The notes under the pieces: generated by a model
Told to the model about the DNA's origin: nothing
The model's database searches: none
Seen by the model: only the letters and a program-made list of their open reading frames with translations
Made by a program: the position numbers and the translations under genes
Origin: Tetrahymena thermophila SB210
Taxonomy: Eukaryota; Ciliophora; Oligohymenophorea; Hymenostomatida; Tetrahymenidae
Reading direction: 5' to 3'
Assembly (NCBI RefSeq): GCF_000189635.1
Contig: NW_002476512.1
Coordinates: 1,302,001 to 1,366,000 of the forward strand
DNA: 64,000 nucleotides
Shown here: in pieces, positions 52,601-64,000 of the stretch
How positions within the stretch are numbered: position 1 is the stretch's first letter
Layout of the letters: each line of letters begins with the position of its first letter

Positions 52601-54284
52601 TTAGCTTAAATAAAATGAATGAATGAGCAGATATATGCTTAGCTAAAAATGTAAAGAATCCTTAACAAATAAAATTTTTAATTTATTATTAGTAAACAAA
52701 AAAAATTAATATATCATGACTCAATTGATACTTTCATCATAAAAATTGTTGTGACTAAATTCGTATACGTATATTTAATGAGTAAAGGAATTATAAATGT
52801 GCAATCTTAAAAAATAAATATTTATTAAAGTTAAACAAATTGATCGAAGCTTGAATATTTTAGTATTTAAGGAAAATCCTCCAATTAATAATAGTTATCA
52901 ATAAATTATTAGGCATAGACTGATTTTTGAAAATTTAATACAATCAATCAATCAAGCTTTAGTTTTAAGTTCCATTTTAAGAAATATTAAGAGGGAAGTA
53001 AACTATCTAAATATAAAATAATATTGACATTTATTTACAGAACTGGCTAAGCTAGTTAAATAGCACTACTGACTTTAGCCTGAATATTCAGCAACATAAT
53101 ATTTAAGTATATTAAATGTTATGAGCATACTTAATAAAAATAATCAAGCGAAAACCAAAAATACATCAATATTATGAAAAATTCTAAAGAGTTTTTAATA
53201 AGTATTTTATATCATATAAATATTTATCAAATCTTCGGAGGATTACCATCTATCTAATGTATTTTGCATAAAATTTTTCGTTGACAAAAATAATTATAAA
53301 ACAGCCAGCTAGCTAGCTTGCTACTTAATACCTTTTTAGAGCAAATTGTTGCAAAATTGGGTCATTTAAGAAAAATATTTGTATTTTTTCTAGTATATTG
53401 ACAAAAATAAAATAATTAACGTTTTGATTGATAAAATATATTTAATAATTCAAAATAAGCAAAAAATTTATTTTAGTATGAATAAAAAAAATATATATTT
53501 TAAATACTCTTATAGCAAAAAATATTTAAATGCATTAATCTAATGTTTAATTTTTAAATAAATCAACTATAACTTTTAACACATATCTTCATTAGTCATT
53601 CATTCATTATTTAATATATTTTATTGAATTTATAACATTAGAGATGCATTTATTAAAAAATGTTTTTTTATTGCTTAATCTTCTAATTCATTATCTTAAA
53701 CACGAAAAAGTGATTAATTCTTAAAAGAGCGTTATTTCACATCTAAAATATTAAATATATTTAAAAGATTTTTTTATACAATTCTTAATTTAGAAGCAAT
53801 ATAGCTCTCTCTATCTATACAAATTAATTTCGTACAATGAAGAATTTTTTTAAAGAGAAAATAGGACAATTATAATTTTTCTAGGGTTTAAGTTATTTTG
53901 TAATGCTTATATTTTTTAATAAGCTAGAAAGGTTTATTTAATAAAGAACGAGTAGAATTAAAGAATTGTCTAGTGTATTTTGTTGAGAATAAAATTTACT
54001 ACAGAATAAAAAATTAAGTGGGAAAAAATGTATTTAGTTAGATTTATAAAATGCTTTGCAATCTAAGTAAAAAAGAAAAAAATAAATATTAGAATAAAAT
54101 TTGGATTTGATAGTTTTAATAATAAGATTTATTTATTTACTTACATTTATATGAATATCAAAATGATTTTTAAAATTTATTTTTATTTAGTGGAAAAAAA
54201 AGCTATGGTTTTCATCAAATAGTAGGATAAATTAAATTTACCCAAAATAAAGTTTTTTATTTTCCATTTTTTATATTTTTCATT

Positions 54285-54480
54285 CATAATTTTTAAAATG
54301 TGTCAATATAATTCATGCTTTTTTGATCTAGAAGCTTTAATAAAACATTAATTATATGGAGTTATTTTTAGAAAAAATTCCAAAACTCAAACAGTTCTAT
54401 CTATCTATTTTAATTTTTAAGATGTGCCAATATAATTAATTCATGTTTTTTTATATGGAATTATTTTTAAAAAACAAGAA
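54285..54480. repeat. Two-copy diverged direct repeat, period about 125 bp
   Basis: TTTTTAAAATGTGTCAATAT followed by AATTCATGCTTTTTTG (about 54290) recurs as TTTTTAAGATGTGCCAATAT followed by AATTAATTCATGTTTTTTT (about 54413). Both are followed by TTATATGGA.TTATTTTTA and an AACTCAAA block. Confidence 0.65.
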
Positions 54481-54659
54481 AACTCAAATAGTAATATCTA
54501 TAAATTTATATTTTTGATAAGAATAAAATAATGATTTATTTTTTTTAAATAAAAAAATATTTTGATATTGAATTTAAATAATTTTTTTGGTTAATTTTAT
54601 GATCAATTTATGAATAATACAATATCATAAACAAAATTAGCTATATTTTACATAGAAAT

Positions 54660-54821
54660 GCATACTATTTATCTTTATTTTCAGCTCTAAATATTTTTGA
54701 TTTAGATCCTGTATATTTTGGAATGTCATCATATCTGTTATAATCAAAAACCAAAATATAATTAATTAATTATTAACCTCTCTTTCTTATCTTCTATTCA
54801 CTTCATAAAAAAATTGAACAT
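54660..54821 (-). other. Candidate small gene or exon remnant
   Basis: ATG at 54821 opens MFNFFMK (exon 54821-54802, phase 2). A GTGAAT...ATAACAG intron then joins to an exon at 54734 reading YDDIPKYTGSKSKIFRAENK, then DKQYAF. The second exon has a composition unlike the surrounding AT noise and its junction is in phase. Downstream the frame dissolves into AT-rich sequence without a clear end. It could be the end of a decayed gene or a short real one. Confidence 0.25.
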
Positions 54822-56182
54822 TTCGAATATAACAAATAGAACACATAGCTAATTAATTTTTAGTGATTATAATTGTAAATAATTTGTAAGATAATATATA
54901 AGCAATGAAGGAAATCAATTGCTACATTCAAATACCTTAAGAATTTAAATTTTAATCTAAAATAACCATTCCTCAAATAATTAATTTTAAGCTTTTTTTA
55001 TTAAATATATGGGTGATGAATGAATTTTTTTTAATCGAAATATTAATTTATTCCAATAATATGTTTTAATTGTAGCTAAAAAATGTTCATCTCATATTAA
55101 GAAAATTGATAGAAAGAAATGTAAATATCAAATTACTATGTCAAATCATTTAGATTAGAGTAAAAGATTGCAAATAAAAACTTGATTAAAAAAGCATATC
55201 GCAGGAATAAATAAATTTATAGAAACTAATAAAACTAACTTATATTATTTTATTGTGAATACTTTATAAAATTAATTATTATTTAGATTTTCACTACAAT
55301 TTAAAATCATTTAAGTTATACTTAAATTTTTATATTTAAATATATTAAAATCAATAGATTTAGATTACTGATTTTGTAGCATATTTACAATTAGAATACA
55401 AACAAGTATGTATGTATGTATGTGTGTGATATTAATAAAAAAAAATATTATGGTTTAACAACTAACTAAAAAATTTGTAAGAATTTTTTAAATTGAATAG
55501 ATATTGTATTTTTTAGGAATGAACAGATATAGCAAGCGAATGATTCCTCAAGTAAGGAGGAAAGCTAATCTTTTAAATAAATTTGAGTATTAATTCAATT
55601 AAATTAGCTGCTTTAATTGAATTTATTACCAATTAATAGATAAAGATTATAAACGCTAATCTAAAAGATAAAATTCTTTGTTGTAAATAATTATTTAAAT
55701 GTAAAATAATATATGACTAACACTTTCTCATTTTTTTAGTAAAAGCAATTAAAATAATAAAAAATATATTATATTTAATAACTCTTAGTATTTATTAAAA
55801 TAAGCTAAGCTTATAAAGTTAAATGAATATTTACAAGTTAAACAACTCTATATTATTTATTTGTCGCTTTATTATATTTATTTTTACCAAAAATTAGATT
55901 AGGGGGGAAACATTCCAAACATATTCCAAAGATAATTCGAATAAAATTTATTTAAATTTATATTCGACTTTTCTTTTTAGATTACTAATCGTAAAACATC
56001 TCCCCGCTTAGCTTCGATGACATAAATAATTTTTTTAAAAAATAAGTATAATTGATATAATATTTTTACAGTTGAAACAAACTATGTAGAAATATAAATA
56101 TAAATACTATTTAGTTAATTGAAAATTTGGAAAATATTTTAAATTAAGAGTTTTTTAAAGTAATTAATAACCTATTTTTCAT

Positions 56183-56758
56183 TCAAATTTTCTTTTTATC
56201 TTTAATAATTGATTTTGTTTTTTTGTAATACTTGATTTCTTTTAAATGCTAAGGATTTTTTAACGCTTAAATGATGAAATTAATTACTACTTAATGTTCT
56301 TATTTATTTTAAACCTTGCTTGAGTTTAGCCATATTTATGATTTATTATTTAAATAATATGAAAATAAAGGTTTGAAAGAGCTTTTATCAATTAAATAAT
56401 TCAGTTTCATGTTCCACCTCTTTCCAAATGTTTTGAAGTTTCTTTTAATGAGTTTTTTAGCTTAAGAAAAGCTCTGCCCCTTTTTGATTAAAGGATTCAA
56501 ACTGTCTTCTTCTTCTTTTTTACAAGTCTCAATGAACCTTGAAAAAGACTTTATTATGTTTTTAACAATATTAGATTTCCTCACTTCTTAAAAAAGTTTA
56601 GTAATATCTAAGCATTCTTCATAGCTACCACTTGAAATTTAAGATCCACTATCTTACTCATCTACCAGTTCAAGGAATATATCAATAAGATTAAGATTAT
56701 TATTGTCATTATTATTAAAATCTAAAGGTTGGTTATTAATGTCTTAAATGATTTTCAT
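56183..56758 (-). CDS. Small protein of unrecognised family, paralogue B, 191 aa
   Basis: This is a single-exon gene from ATG at 56758 (MKIIQDINNQPLDFNNN) to TGA at 56183-56185, 192 codons. Like paralogue A it has an acidic Asn/Ser-rich N-terminus (IDIFLELVDEQDSGS) and a basic conserved core: KKGQSFSQAKKLIKRNFKTF, GKRWNMKL, SSFKPLFSYYLNNKS and EIKYYKKTKSIIKDKKK. Length, domain order and the core are shared with paralogue A (49127-49684), while the N-termini have diverged. That is the pattern of selection on the core rather than of a recent copy. No signal peptide, membrane segment or known domain was recognised. Confidence 0.82.
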
Positions 56759-59008
56759 TATTTAAGTAAGTTTTCCTCTCTTTTTTTTTTAATTTAGATT
56801 TAAAGTAATTGTTATTTATGTTTTTTGATATTTATTTACTTTTCTACCTCAATATTTAAATAGTTAAACACTTACTTTTTATCAATTATTTCTCAATTAA
56901 CAAAAACAAAAAAAAATCAATTGTGGCTTAATAATAATTATCTATTAATTATTTAAATATTGAAGGATACTTAATGAATATTCATTAATATTTTACTAAA
57001 ATATGTTTTTTACTCATTTATAATAAAATATTTATATATTCTATTTTATGCTAAATAATTCTAAATTTAAAAGCTGGTTAATAAGTTTTTTTAGTAAGTT
57101 TTACATAGAATTTTTTTAAGCTAGTGAATTATCAAAAAACAGTAAATGATGGCTTGTTTGTTTAATTTATTTCCAAAAATGATTGAATATTTTTTTTGAA
57201 TAATTTAAAAAAAGCAAAAGCAACTATTTTTCCTTTTTAAACATAATCAGAATTAACAAAATATCTGCGGGCTGACTATCTTTTATAACTTAAGAATTCA
57301 TCATTGAAATTTTATTGAGTAAAAAAAACAATTTAAATAGCAAGGTAATTCAGAATATAAAAGTAAATTTTATGAATAACTAAGCCACAAATTTTTAAAA
57401 GTGATTAAAAAGAAAAATAAATTAATAGATGTTTCTAATTACTTTTTGACGAATTATTAAATACAATCAAAAAAATAATCAAAAAATTTAAAAAACTTGA
57501 GACAGTTGAATAAGAAAGAAATGGAACTCCTAAAAAAAAAACAAATTTCAACTACAAAAAAGCTTTTGAATTACATTTTTTAAAAAATTTGAAATACCTT
57601 TCATAAGATAATCACATATTATTTTTAAAAATATGTCAATTATTTGTTATTTTTAAAGAAACTAAATTATTTTTCTACTTTTTATTAACATATACTGATA
57701 ACTAACTATATCATTTAAAATATAATAATAGAAAAATAATTGATGACTACTAAAAATAATAAATTATTTTTGAATTCAGATAAATCTATTTTTTTAATAT
57801 ATATATGCACCACGAGAAGTACTTTTCAAATTTAATAGCGAAAAAAATATAATAATTGTGGCCCTAATTCCATAAATTAATATTTTAAAAAGATTAAAAC
57901 TTGAAATGAATATCTAATTAATTTACTTTATATAAGAAATTAATTAATATTATATTGTTATTTAAAAAATAGAATGAATGTTTAGTACGAGCAAAAAATA
58001 TCGCAAAAATTGTAAATAAATAAATGAATTAATTGATTTTAACATTAAATAATACAAGACTTTTGAGAGAAGTATATTTTTTAATTTGTATTAACTATTT
58101 TAGTTTACAAGATTAAGAATTATTCCAATTTTTTGAAATAAAAATAATATTTTATTTTGATTGAATCCTACCTAGTCTTTAAAAAAATTACTGCTTAAAG
58201 AATTTTATTTTTTTGAGTGACAATACCAGTTAATATTTGTTTTTAAATTTTAATGAATCTATAATTGTATAATTATTTAATTTTGATTTAATATGCAGAG
58301 AAATGTAAAATGTTGTATGTAAATTTTGAAGTTAACCTGTAAACTTTCCTATTTATTAAAAAATATTTTAATTCTGAATATTAATTTTTGAGTTTGCAGA
58401 TAAACAAATTCTATCTATTAATTTTTAGTGTTTTAAACAAAAATAATATGCATTTAAAGAATTGTTGATACTTATTCAAATTATAATTTATTTGATTAGA
58501 ATAAATCTTAAATTTAAATGGATATAAAAAATATTTATGTTTAAATATTAATAAAAGATATTAATTTGACATAAAATAAATGAAAATAAGTATTTTGGTT
58601 ATTAAATTAAATTTTAAAATAGAGTTATTTTTTTAGATAACTAAGGAGATATTTTTTTTATTAAAAATTATAATTTGAAAATATTTGTTTATTTACATTT
58701 TTGTAGAAATGACTTTTTAATATAAGCGCCATTAAATATTTGTTAATTATAAAAATATATGGCTTGTCATCTGTTAATAACAGCTTTTAATAGTGAGATA
58801 TCTTAAAAATTAAATGCAATCAATTATTTTACTGAAGAATATTCTTTACAAATTCTTGATACAAACATTATATCAAAAAAGATATAATTAAATAGTGATA
58901 TTAATTTATCAGCTTAAATCAAAAATAGCTTATTTATTTTTAAAGCAAAATTTCAATTCATTTACTAAATCAAATCAAGATAGTTAGCTTAAGTAAAGGT
59001 TTTAATAG
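56759..59008. other. Intergenic region between paralogue B and the methyltransferase gene
   Basis: Very AT-rich with no convincing exon or repeat. It separates two divergent genes and should contain both promoters; no specific motif was recognised. Confidence 0.5.
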
Positions 59009-59996
59009 ATGGCGAAATATATTAAGTACGGAATTTCTGCAACAAGTAATTAATTCTTTTAAATATTTATTTTTAGATTCACTCTTTTAGAAAATAAATG
59101 AAGCAATCATTGCAGTTTGTAATAATAAGATGAGTAATAATTCAAAAAACTAACTTGAAAAGTTTTGATATAATATTAAATAGGAGTTAATTAATTAGGA
59201 CTTTTGGTTAGATAAATATTTGTTTATCTAATGAATGATTTAGCTAAAAATATTCTAACTAAATTGATGATTATTAAAAACATTTTTTATTTGAATAGTA
59301 ATGTTTGGTATTGTCACATATGGTTCATACAAATACCACTAGATTAGATCATTTGAAGAAGAATATTATAAAAATTCGAATAGAAAAAGATAGTTTTTGT
59401 TTAATATACACTAAAACCTCGCTATTTTATATGATAAATCAGTGGATTCCTACGAAGATCTTTCAAAAATAAATTAATACCGCAAGATTCTTCTTTCTTA
59501 TGCCTAAGGTTTTGTATTAGAAACAGCTATTGGAACTTCTAGAAACTTAAAATTCTATCCTCCTGGTGTCAAAGTGTTAGGAATAGATTGGAGTTCTAAT
59601 ATGTTAGAAGCAGCTATGCAAAAAAGTGTAAATCACATCTCTTACTCTTATAAAATAGATGATACTGAAAATTTAACATTTAAAGATAATGTATTTGATA
59701 CTGTCGTTGATACTTTTGGATTAGAATATTATGTAAATCCTGATAAAGCACTTAAAGAAATGAAGAGAGTATGCAAAAAAGATGGGCTAATTTTAATTCT
59801 TGCAAGTGGTTAGAGTTTATACTAAGGACTTAATTTCTTTTTGAACTATAAAACTCCCTATACCGTTTGCAATTATGGATTCTTTCCCAACAGAAACTGG
59901 GAAGAATTCATCAAAGAAGAAGATTTTGAAATACTTAAAAAGGAAAGAAAAATAAATGGAACTGTATATATGTATGTCTTAAGAAATAAAAAATGA
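59009..59996 (+). CDS. Membrane-anchored class I methyltransferase, OMS1/METTL7-like, 258 aa
   Basis: Exons are 59009-59045, 59077-59118 and 59299-59996, joined in phase (777 nt) and stopping at TGA 59994-59996. Residues 1-20 are followed by one membrane segment (INEAIIAVLMFGIVTYGSYK), and then by a region leading into a SAM-dependent methyltransferase fold. This has a YDKSVDSYEDLSKINQYRK helix, motif I FVLETAIGTSRN, the acidic ribose-binding residue in VLGIDWSSNMLEAA, motif IV FDTVVDTFGLEYYVNP and RVCKKDGLILILASG. The order and the N-terminal anchor resemble yeast OMS1, a mitochondrial inner-membrane protein, and animal METTL7. The substrate is unknown. The third Gly of motif I is Ser. ATG 59009 is chosen because it gives in-phase short introns and a complete membrane anchor; an internal Met at 59301 would lose the anchor. 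Confidence 0.87.
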
Positions 59997-60440
59997 ATAA
60001 AACTAATTATATATATAATGTGTAATCTATGTATTTAATAATATATTTATTTATATATTTCGTATTAAACCATAAAATTAATTTAAAATTAATTAAACAA
60101 CTAATTATATTCCAAATCTTTAAATATAAAAAGCTCTTAAAAAATATAAATTAATTTATTTACAGAGAAATTTAATAGGACAGACAGACAATATTATATT
60201 AATTTTTCATTTTATTCGTTTTATTTAACGTTGAATATTAAGATTAAAAATTAACTAAAAATAGCATTTATTTTTTATATCATATTATAATATTTTACAC
60301 ACAAAATTAAATTAAATTTATTGATAAAACCAAAAACACAAACAGATTCTATTCGCGATTGATTATCTAACCAAAATTAATAATATTCTAAAAAATTTAA
60401 TATAATTTATCCTTAAAAGGAAAGAATCAGAATTTTATTT
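59997..60440. other. Convergent 3' intergenic region
   Basis: A short AT-rich spacer between the convergent methyltransferase and coiled-coil genes. Nothing was recognised in it. Confidence 0.6.
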
Positions 60441-61765
60441 TCATTTGATTTCTATTTAAGCATACTGCTTAGCTTTAGTGCACAAAATATCTGTTTTATC
60501 TTCCTAATTTACAAAAGTAAAAATAAATAATTTTTATATTAAAAAGTAATTATTAAATTACTAATAGGTCAATTTAATATTGTTGATTTGATGCAATTTT
60601 TTAATTTTAGAAAAATTAAAGCTTTATTTTACTATTATTTTTCTTTATAAAAAAATGTTAAACTTTTATTTATTCTAAGTAGCTGTTACTTGTTCAAAGT
60701 GTGACATTTCTTTTGCTTTTTAAATTTTATTTTTTAAGGACTCAATCATTTATTTTTCAGCCAAAATTTATTAAATTATTGATACATTTTTCTGAATCAT
60801 TTATTTTTTAACCTCATTGAGCTATTAATTAAAGTTAATAATATGAATGAGTTATTAATTATATAAAAAAGAAAGATAATTTGATTGATAAATTTAAATG
60901 TTAATTTGCTTGTTAATTTATTTTGATTTACTGATTTAATATCTGTGATTAATGCCTCTTTTTCTTTTTTGATAGGGTATATCTGTTCACTGAATTTCTT
61001 AGATTAAAATAAGTTTATTATGTAATATAAAAAGCTTTAATTTTACATATGTATTATCGTCTATTTTCTACTTTTGTTAGTGTATGATAGTGCCTACTCC
61101 GTTAATATTTTTGGCAGCTTTTTATTCCTCTTAAATTTATTTTTAGATAAAATTTATTTCCTTTTTTAATTATTTTTGCATTTATTCCTCTTTTTACTTC
61201 ATCAAATTATAATTATAAATCTATTGTGTTGATTTCTCTAATATTTATCTTTCCTAAAATAAATTATCTACATTTGAAAAAGCTGAGTTTTTTTCGCTAA
61301 TTCTAGAACTTCCATGCAACTTTGAACGAGCGCTTGATATTTAGTCATTCTTTTATTTGAATGAGAATTAAAATATTTTTTTATTTGTTGTCGAAGGATA
61401 ACTTGTTGTTTAGGATTTGTCAGATGCGACTTATTTTGTAAATCCATCACTTTAATTTAATCTATTATCATTTATTGATAAGTAATCCAAAGCATGTTTA
61501 CATTCAAAATTAAGTTAACCTCCATAATTAGTTTCTTATTAGCTACTAATCCTTAACCGTGGAAAATGCTAAGATTTTTGTTTTAAGTCTATTGCTTTTT
61601 AGCTTTTAAAATTAAAAAGAAGTTTTTATCCTTTAATGTATTTAAGAAATAATAGCTTAATTAATTATTCTACCTGTGAAATTTAGCAACTTAAAACTAG
61701 TTTTCCTAGAGCTTAGAAAGAGTCATAACTTTACCAGTCTTTTCAAATGAGAAATTCTTGTACAT
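60441..61765 (-). CDS. Coiled-coil protein of unknown function, 5 exons, 302 aa
   Basis: ATG at 61765 (MYKNFSFEKTGKVMTLSK) and TGA at 60441-60443. Exons: 61765-61674, 61602-61047, 60997-60932, 60821-60690 and 60503-60441, together 909 nt, all junctions in phase with GT...AG introns. The N-terminal half is Ser/Lys/Gln-rich and probably disordered (SSARSKLHGSSRISEK). The C-terminal half is heptad-like and charged (NLMKQKEEQMQKQLKKEI, then QEEQKAAKNI and LNEVKKQMIQKNV), typical of a coiled coil. No enzymatic domain, signal peptide or membrane segment was seen. Such proteins in ciliates are often basal-body, ciliary or cortical structural proteins, but nothing in this sequence fixes a role. The methyltransferase gene converges on it. 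Confidence 0.85.
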
Positions 61766-62628
61766 TTTATCTAATAAATATAGTCAAAATATATATTTTA
61801 ATTTTTTATTAATAAGACCTATTTGTAAAAATGAATTAATTCTTCTACCTTTTAATTTCTACTATCTTTTTGTAAACTGTTAATAATTAATTAATTAAGT
61901 CTTTTAATATAGAAAAAACTAATAACTGAATAAATTATTTCTCAAACAACAAAATTCAGATTTTTAAATTAATTTTGTAGATTCTTTAGAATACCAAAAG
62001 ATGTTGATTAAATCACTTTATTTCAAATTAATAAAATATTCTTTATATCATTTAAAATTAAAGCAAAAAACAATTCTTTATTAACGTAAAAATTGTTTTT
62101 ATTTTAAACCAAAAAGAGTATACATATTATTAAGGCTCAAAAATAAGATAGAAACTAAAATTCTAAAACTAATATTTTAAAATAATTTAATTCAAATTTT
62201 AATAATTTTCTTTTAAATCAACTGAGATGACAAAATAATTTTTTTTAATTTAATTCTAATATCCATTTTTAAATAGAGTTTATGTGAAAATAGTTTTTTA
62301 TTTTATTTGTAAAATGTTAAATGCAATCAATATTTTTATTTTCTTTCTTAAGGGGATGATTTGAGAGTCAAAATATTTATTCAACTCCATCAAATGTAGC
62401 AAGAGATGCAGAATATTTAATTTTTTTAATCAACCTCTGTATTTGCACCACAAGTTTATAATAGTTAATTTCAATTTAGCTTATTAAATTTAAAATAAAT
62501 AATTTGTTTAAAATGCCAAAAAAGGGAATATTTTTTAAAAATAAAAATTTGTTAAAATATAATTCACAATTATTTAATTTTGTTTATATTTGTTATTTTA
62601 TTATCTATATTATAGTTAGTTATATTTT
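61766..62628. other. Intergenic region upstream of the coiled-coil gene
   Basis: AT-rich and probably the 5' flank of the coiled-coil gene plus the 3' flank of the next - strand gene. No feature was recognised. Confidence 0.5.
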
Positions 62629-64000
62629 TCATTAAATTTGCAGGATTTTAGGTGGTGATCTGTTATCTCTGAATTTAATTTATTTATCTCCCCTTTTAAT
62701 GATCCTTTGGTTATCATCGACTTTTTTAGATTAAAAGTATTGCAATTATGGGTTAAATCTTGATATTGGTCTTTGACTGTGAGGTGAAGTTCGCTATGAT
62801 AGATATATTTTTTTACTGTCTGTATCTTACTTTTCACAATTATTGGAGTTGCTAATCTATTCAAAATTTGATCCTAGCTAAACTGAATATTTTTTATGGT
62901 TAAAAATTGGTGCTACTTCAGTGCTTTAGATTATTTTGCCTCCTTCATAATTTTGTTTATCTTTTAAGAACTTCATCAAAATCGATCTTTCATTGACAAA
63001 AGCATTCTCATTTATCCTTTTTTCTTTCTTTGGTGAATTTGAATTAGAATCTTTTATTTTCTACTATTTTATCTTTAAATACTTTGGTGCATTAAGTTCA
63101 TCATGAATTTGAATACCAATATCTTATTAATTTGTTTGCTGTAAAATAGCTCTCTTAATTTCTTAATAAATTTACTTCCTTTTTTAAACAATTGGCTTTA
63201 AATCATCAATTTAGTTGGAAAATTCAAATTATTCACTAGATTCGTTGGGTTGAGTTTAAATAAGTTTTTAAAAAACTTAGCCATTTTCTAGATGTTCTAT
63301 TTCAACAGCTCTAACTATTCCAAAATTTTAATCATTTAATTTTCTTTAAGCCCTTTCTTAATCTTTACTTTTTACGAATACAAAAAGTCTATCATAATTA
63401 TCAGTATCTAACAACTGCAAGCTATTATTTATATCAACTGGGGATGTGAGTTAGTTGGTTTATTCGAGAAAATCAAAATTTTATTAGGTAGGATGAGCAT
63501 TTTATAATTTTCTTTTTCTTTTAAAATTCCATTTTTATTAATAAAGTGATCTCGAATATTTATTTTACTAAAAAGGTTGTTCAACCATACTTTCAATTTC
63601 ATTTCCCTGGGTTGTTAAACAACGAGATTCTCTCAAAAAATCAATTGTTCTTTTTTATCTATTTGTAGAATTATTTGTTTATATAAACTACGATATAGCT
63701 GTAGTGTTTTACTTCGATTATAAAAACGAGTTATTTTCTAGATTAATTTCCTAATTTGGAGTTTTTGATCTAAAATGAAAATTACTTTTAGAAATTAAAT
63801 TATTTTATTCTTTATTTAAATTGCTTTATGTAGTTTAAAGCTAGATAAATTATTGTTGGTATTACTACTGTTTAATAATGTTTTGTTATTAGGTAATTTA
63901 ACTTTATTTTAAGTTTGAAAAATTTTGAGTATTTTTATTCAAAAAGGGTAGAGTTTTTTATAATGGTGACAGAGATTTCTCTAAAAAGTTAATCGAATCT
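62629..64000 (-). CDS. Polar Gln/Asn/Lys-rich protein of unknown function (3' part, runs off the window)
   Basis: From about 63774 down to TGA at 62629-62631 one frame is open in the ciliate code, about 380 codons. It is rich in Gln, Asn, Lys, Ser and Asp: for example SLQLLDTDNYDRLFVFVKSK, FGIVRAVEIEHLENGQVFQ, VNERSILMKFLKDKQNYEGG and a C-terminus DNRSPPKILQIQ. No domain is recognised; it looks largely disordered. Further 5', around 63840-63900, another frame reads NSSNTNNNLSSFKLHKA, so an intron probably lies between about 63770 and 63840. The start codon is outside the window. The apparent ORF that starts with MNRLATP in another frame is a shadow. Confidence 0.65.

Larger units (their letters stand above)
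49685..56182. other. 6.5-kb gene-poor region
   Basis: No full gene was found here. The sequence is very AT-rich with simple runs. One short candidate exon pair (- strand, 54821-54660) and one two-copy direct repeat (about 54290 and 54413) are listed separately. No mobile-element open frame, terminal inverted repeat or RNA gene was recognised. Confidence 0.5.

Noticed and set aside
61268-61450. A separate 60-residue protein beginning MMDLQNKSHL
   Set aside because: It overlaps, in another frame, exon 2 of the coiled-coil gene, whose frame continues through five in-phase exons.
1-64000. The many short standard-code ORFs on both strands, such as those near 15.0, 20.4, 22.1, 35.3, 44.8 and 61.4 kb
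   Set aside because: They are shadows in other frames or fragments created by reading TAA/TAG as stops. With TGA as the only stop the true frames are longer, have balanced composition and splice in phase.

Overview
The window reads as macronuclear DNA of an oligohymenophorean ciliate, most likely Tetrahymena or a close relative. It is extremely AT-rich. Every real gene uses TAA and TAG as glutamine, with TGA as the only stop. Introns are AT-rich GT...AG introns of roughly 30 to 250 nt. With the standard code the genes shatter into short ORFs; read with TGA-only stops and splicing they become long, coherent proteins. No tRNA, rRNA, CRISPR array or bacterial-type operon was found, and I recognise no promoter or terminator signals. 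Layout: 1-860 holds the end of something that may be a membrane/RGS-like gene. 912 to about 8323 (perhaps 9039) is the first of four voltage-gated, four-domain (24-TM) calcium-channel-like genes, all on the + strand (912, 17614, 26586 and 38940 onward). Between the first and second copies lie an unusual array of about a dozen 90-nt leucine-rich-repeat exons with co-amplified introns (9.7-14.0 kb) and a MORN-repeat protein on the - strand (14594-16460, 10 exons, 404 aa). Between the third and fourth copies lies a secreted DNase II-like protein fused to furin-like cysteine-rich repeats with a GPI-type tail (34299-36697, - strand, 774 aa), followed by a degenerate tandem repeat of about 300 bp. 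From 46.5 to 59 kb the window is gene-poor and contains two small - strand paralogues of an unrecognised family (49127-49684 and 56183-56758). The right end has an OMS1/METTL7-like methyltransferase (59009-59996, +), a coiled-coil protein (60441-61765, -, 5 exons, 302 aa) and the 3' part of a polar Q/N/K-rich protein running off the end (62629-64000, -). The four channel genes share domain order, filter sequences, a conserved cysteine-rich domain III loop, an EF-hand/pre-IQ-like C-terminus and the same intron positions, so they arose by tandem duplication. In all four the domain I selectivity-filter position that is Glu in canonical Cav channels is Thr, Asn or Ser, while domains II-IV keep Glu. 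In ciliates, Cav channels of this class sit in the ciliary or body plasma membrane and control ciliary reversal; that role is inferred here. The other genes are unlinked in function as far as the sequence shows.
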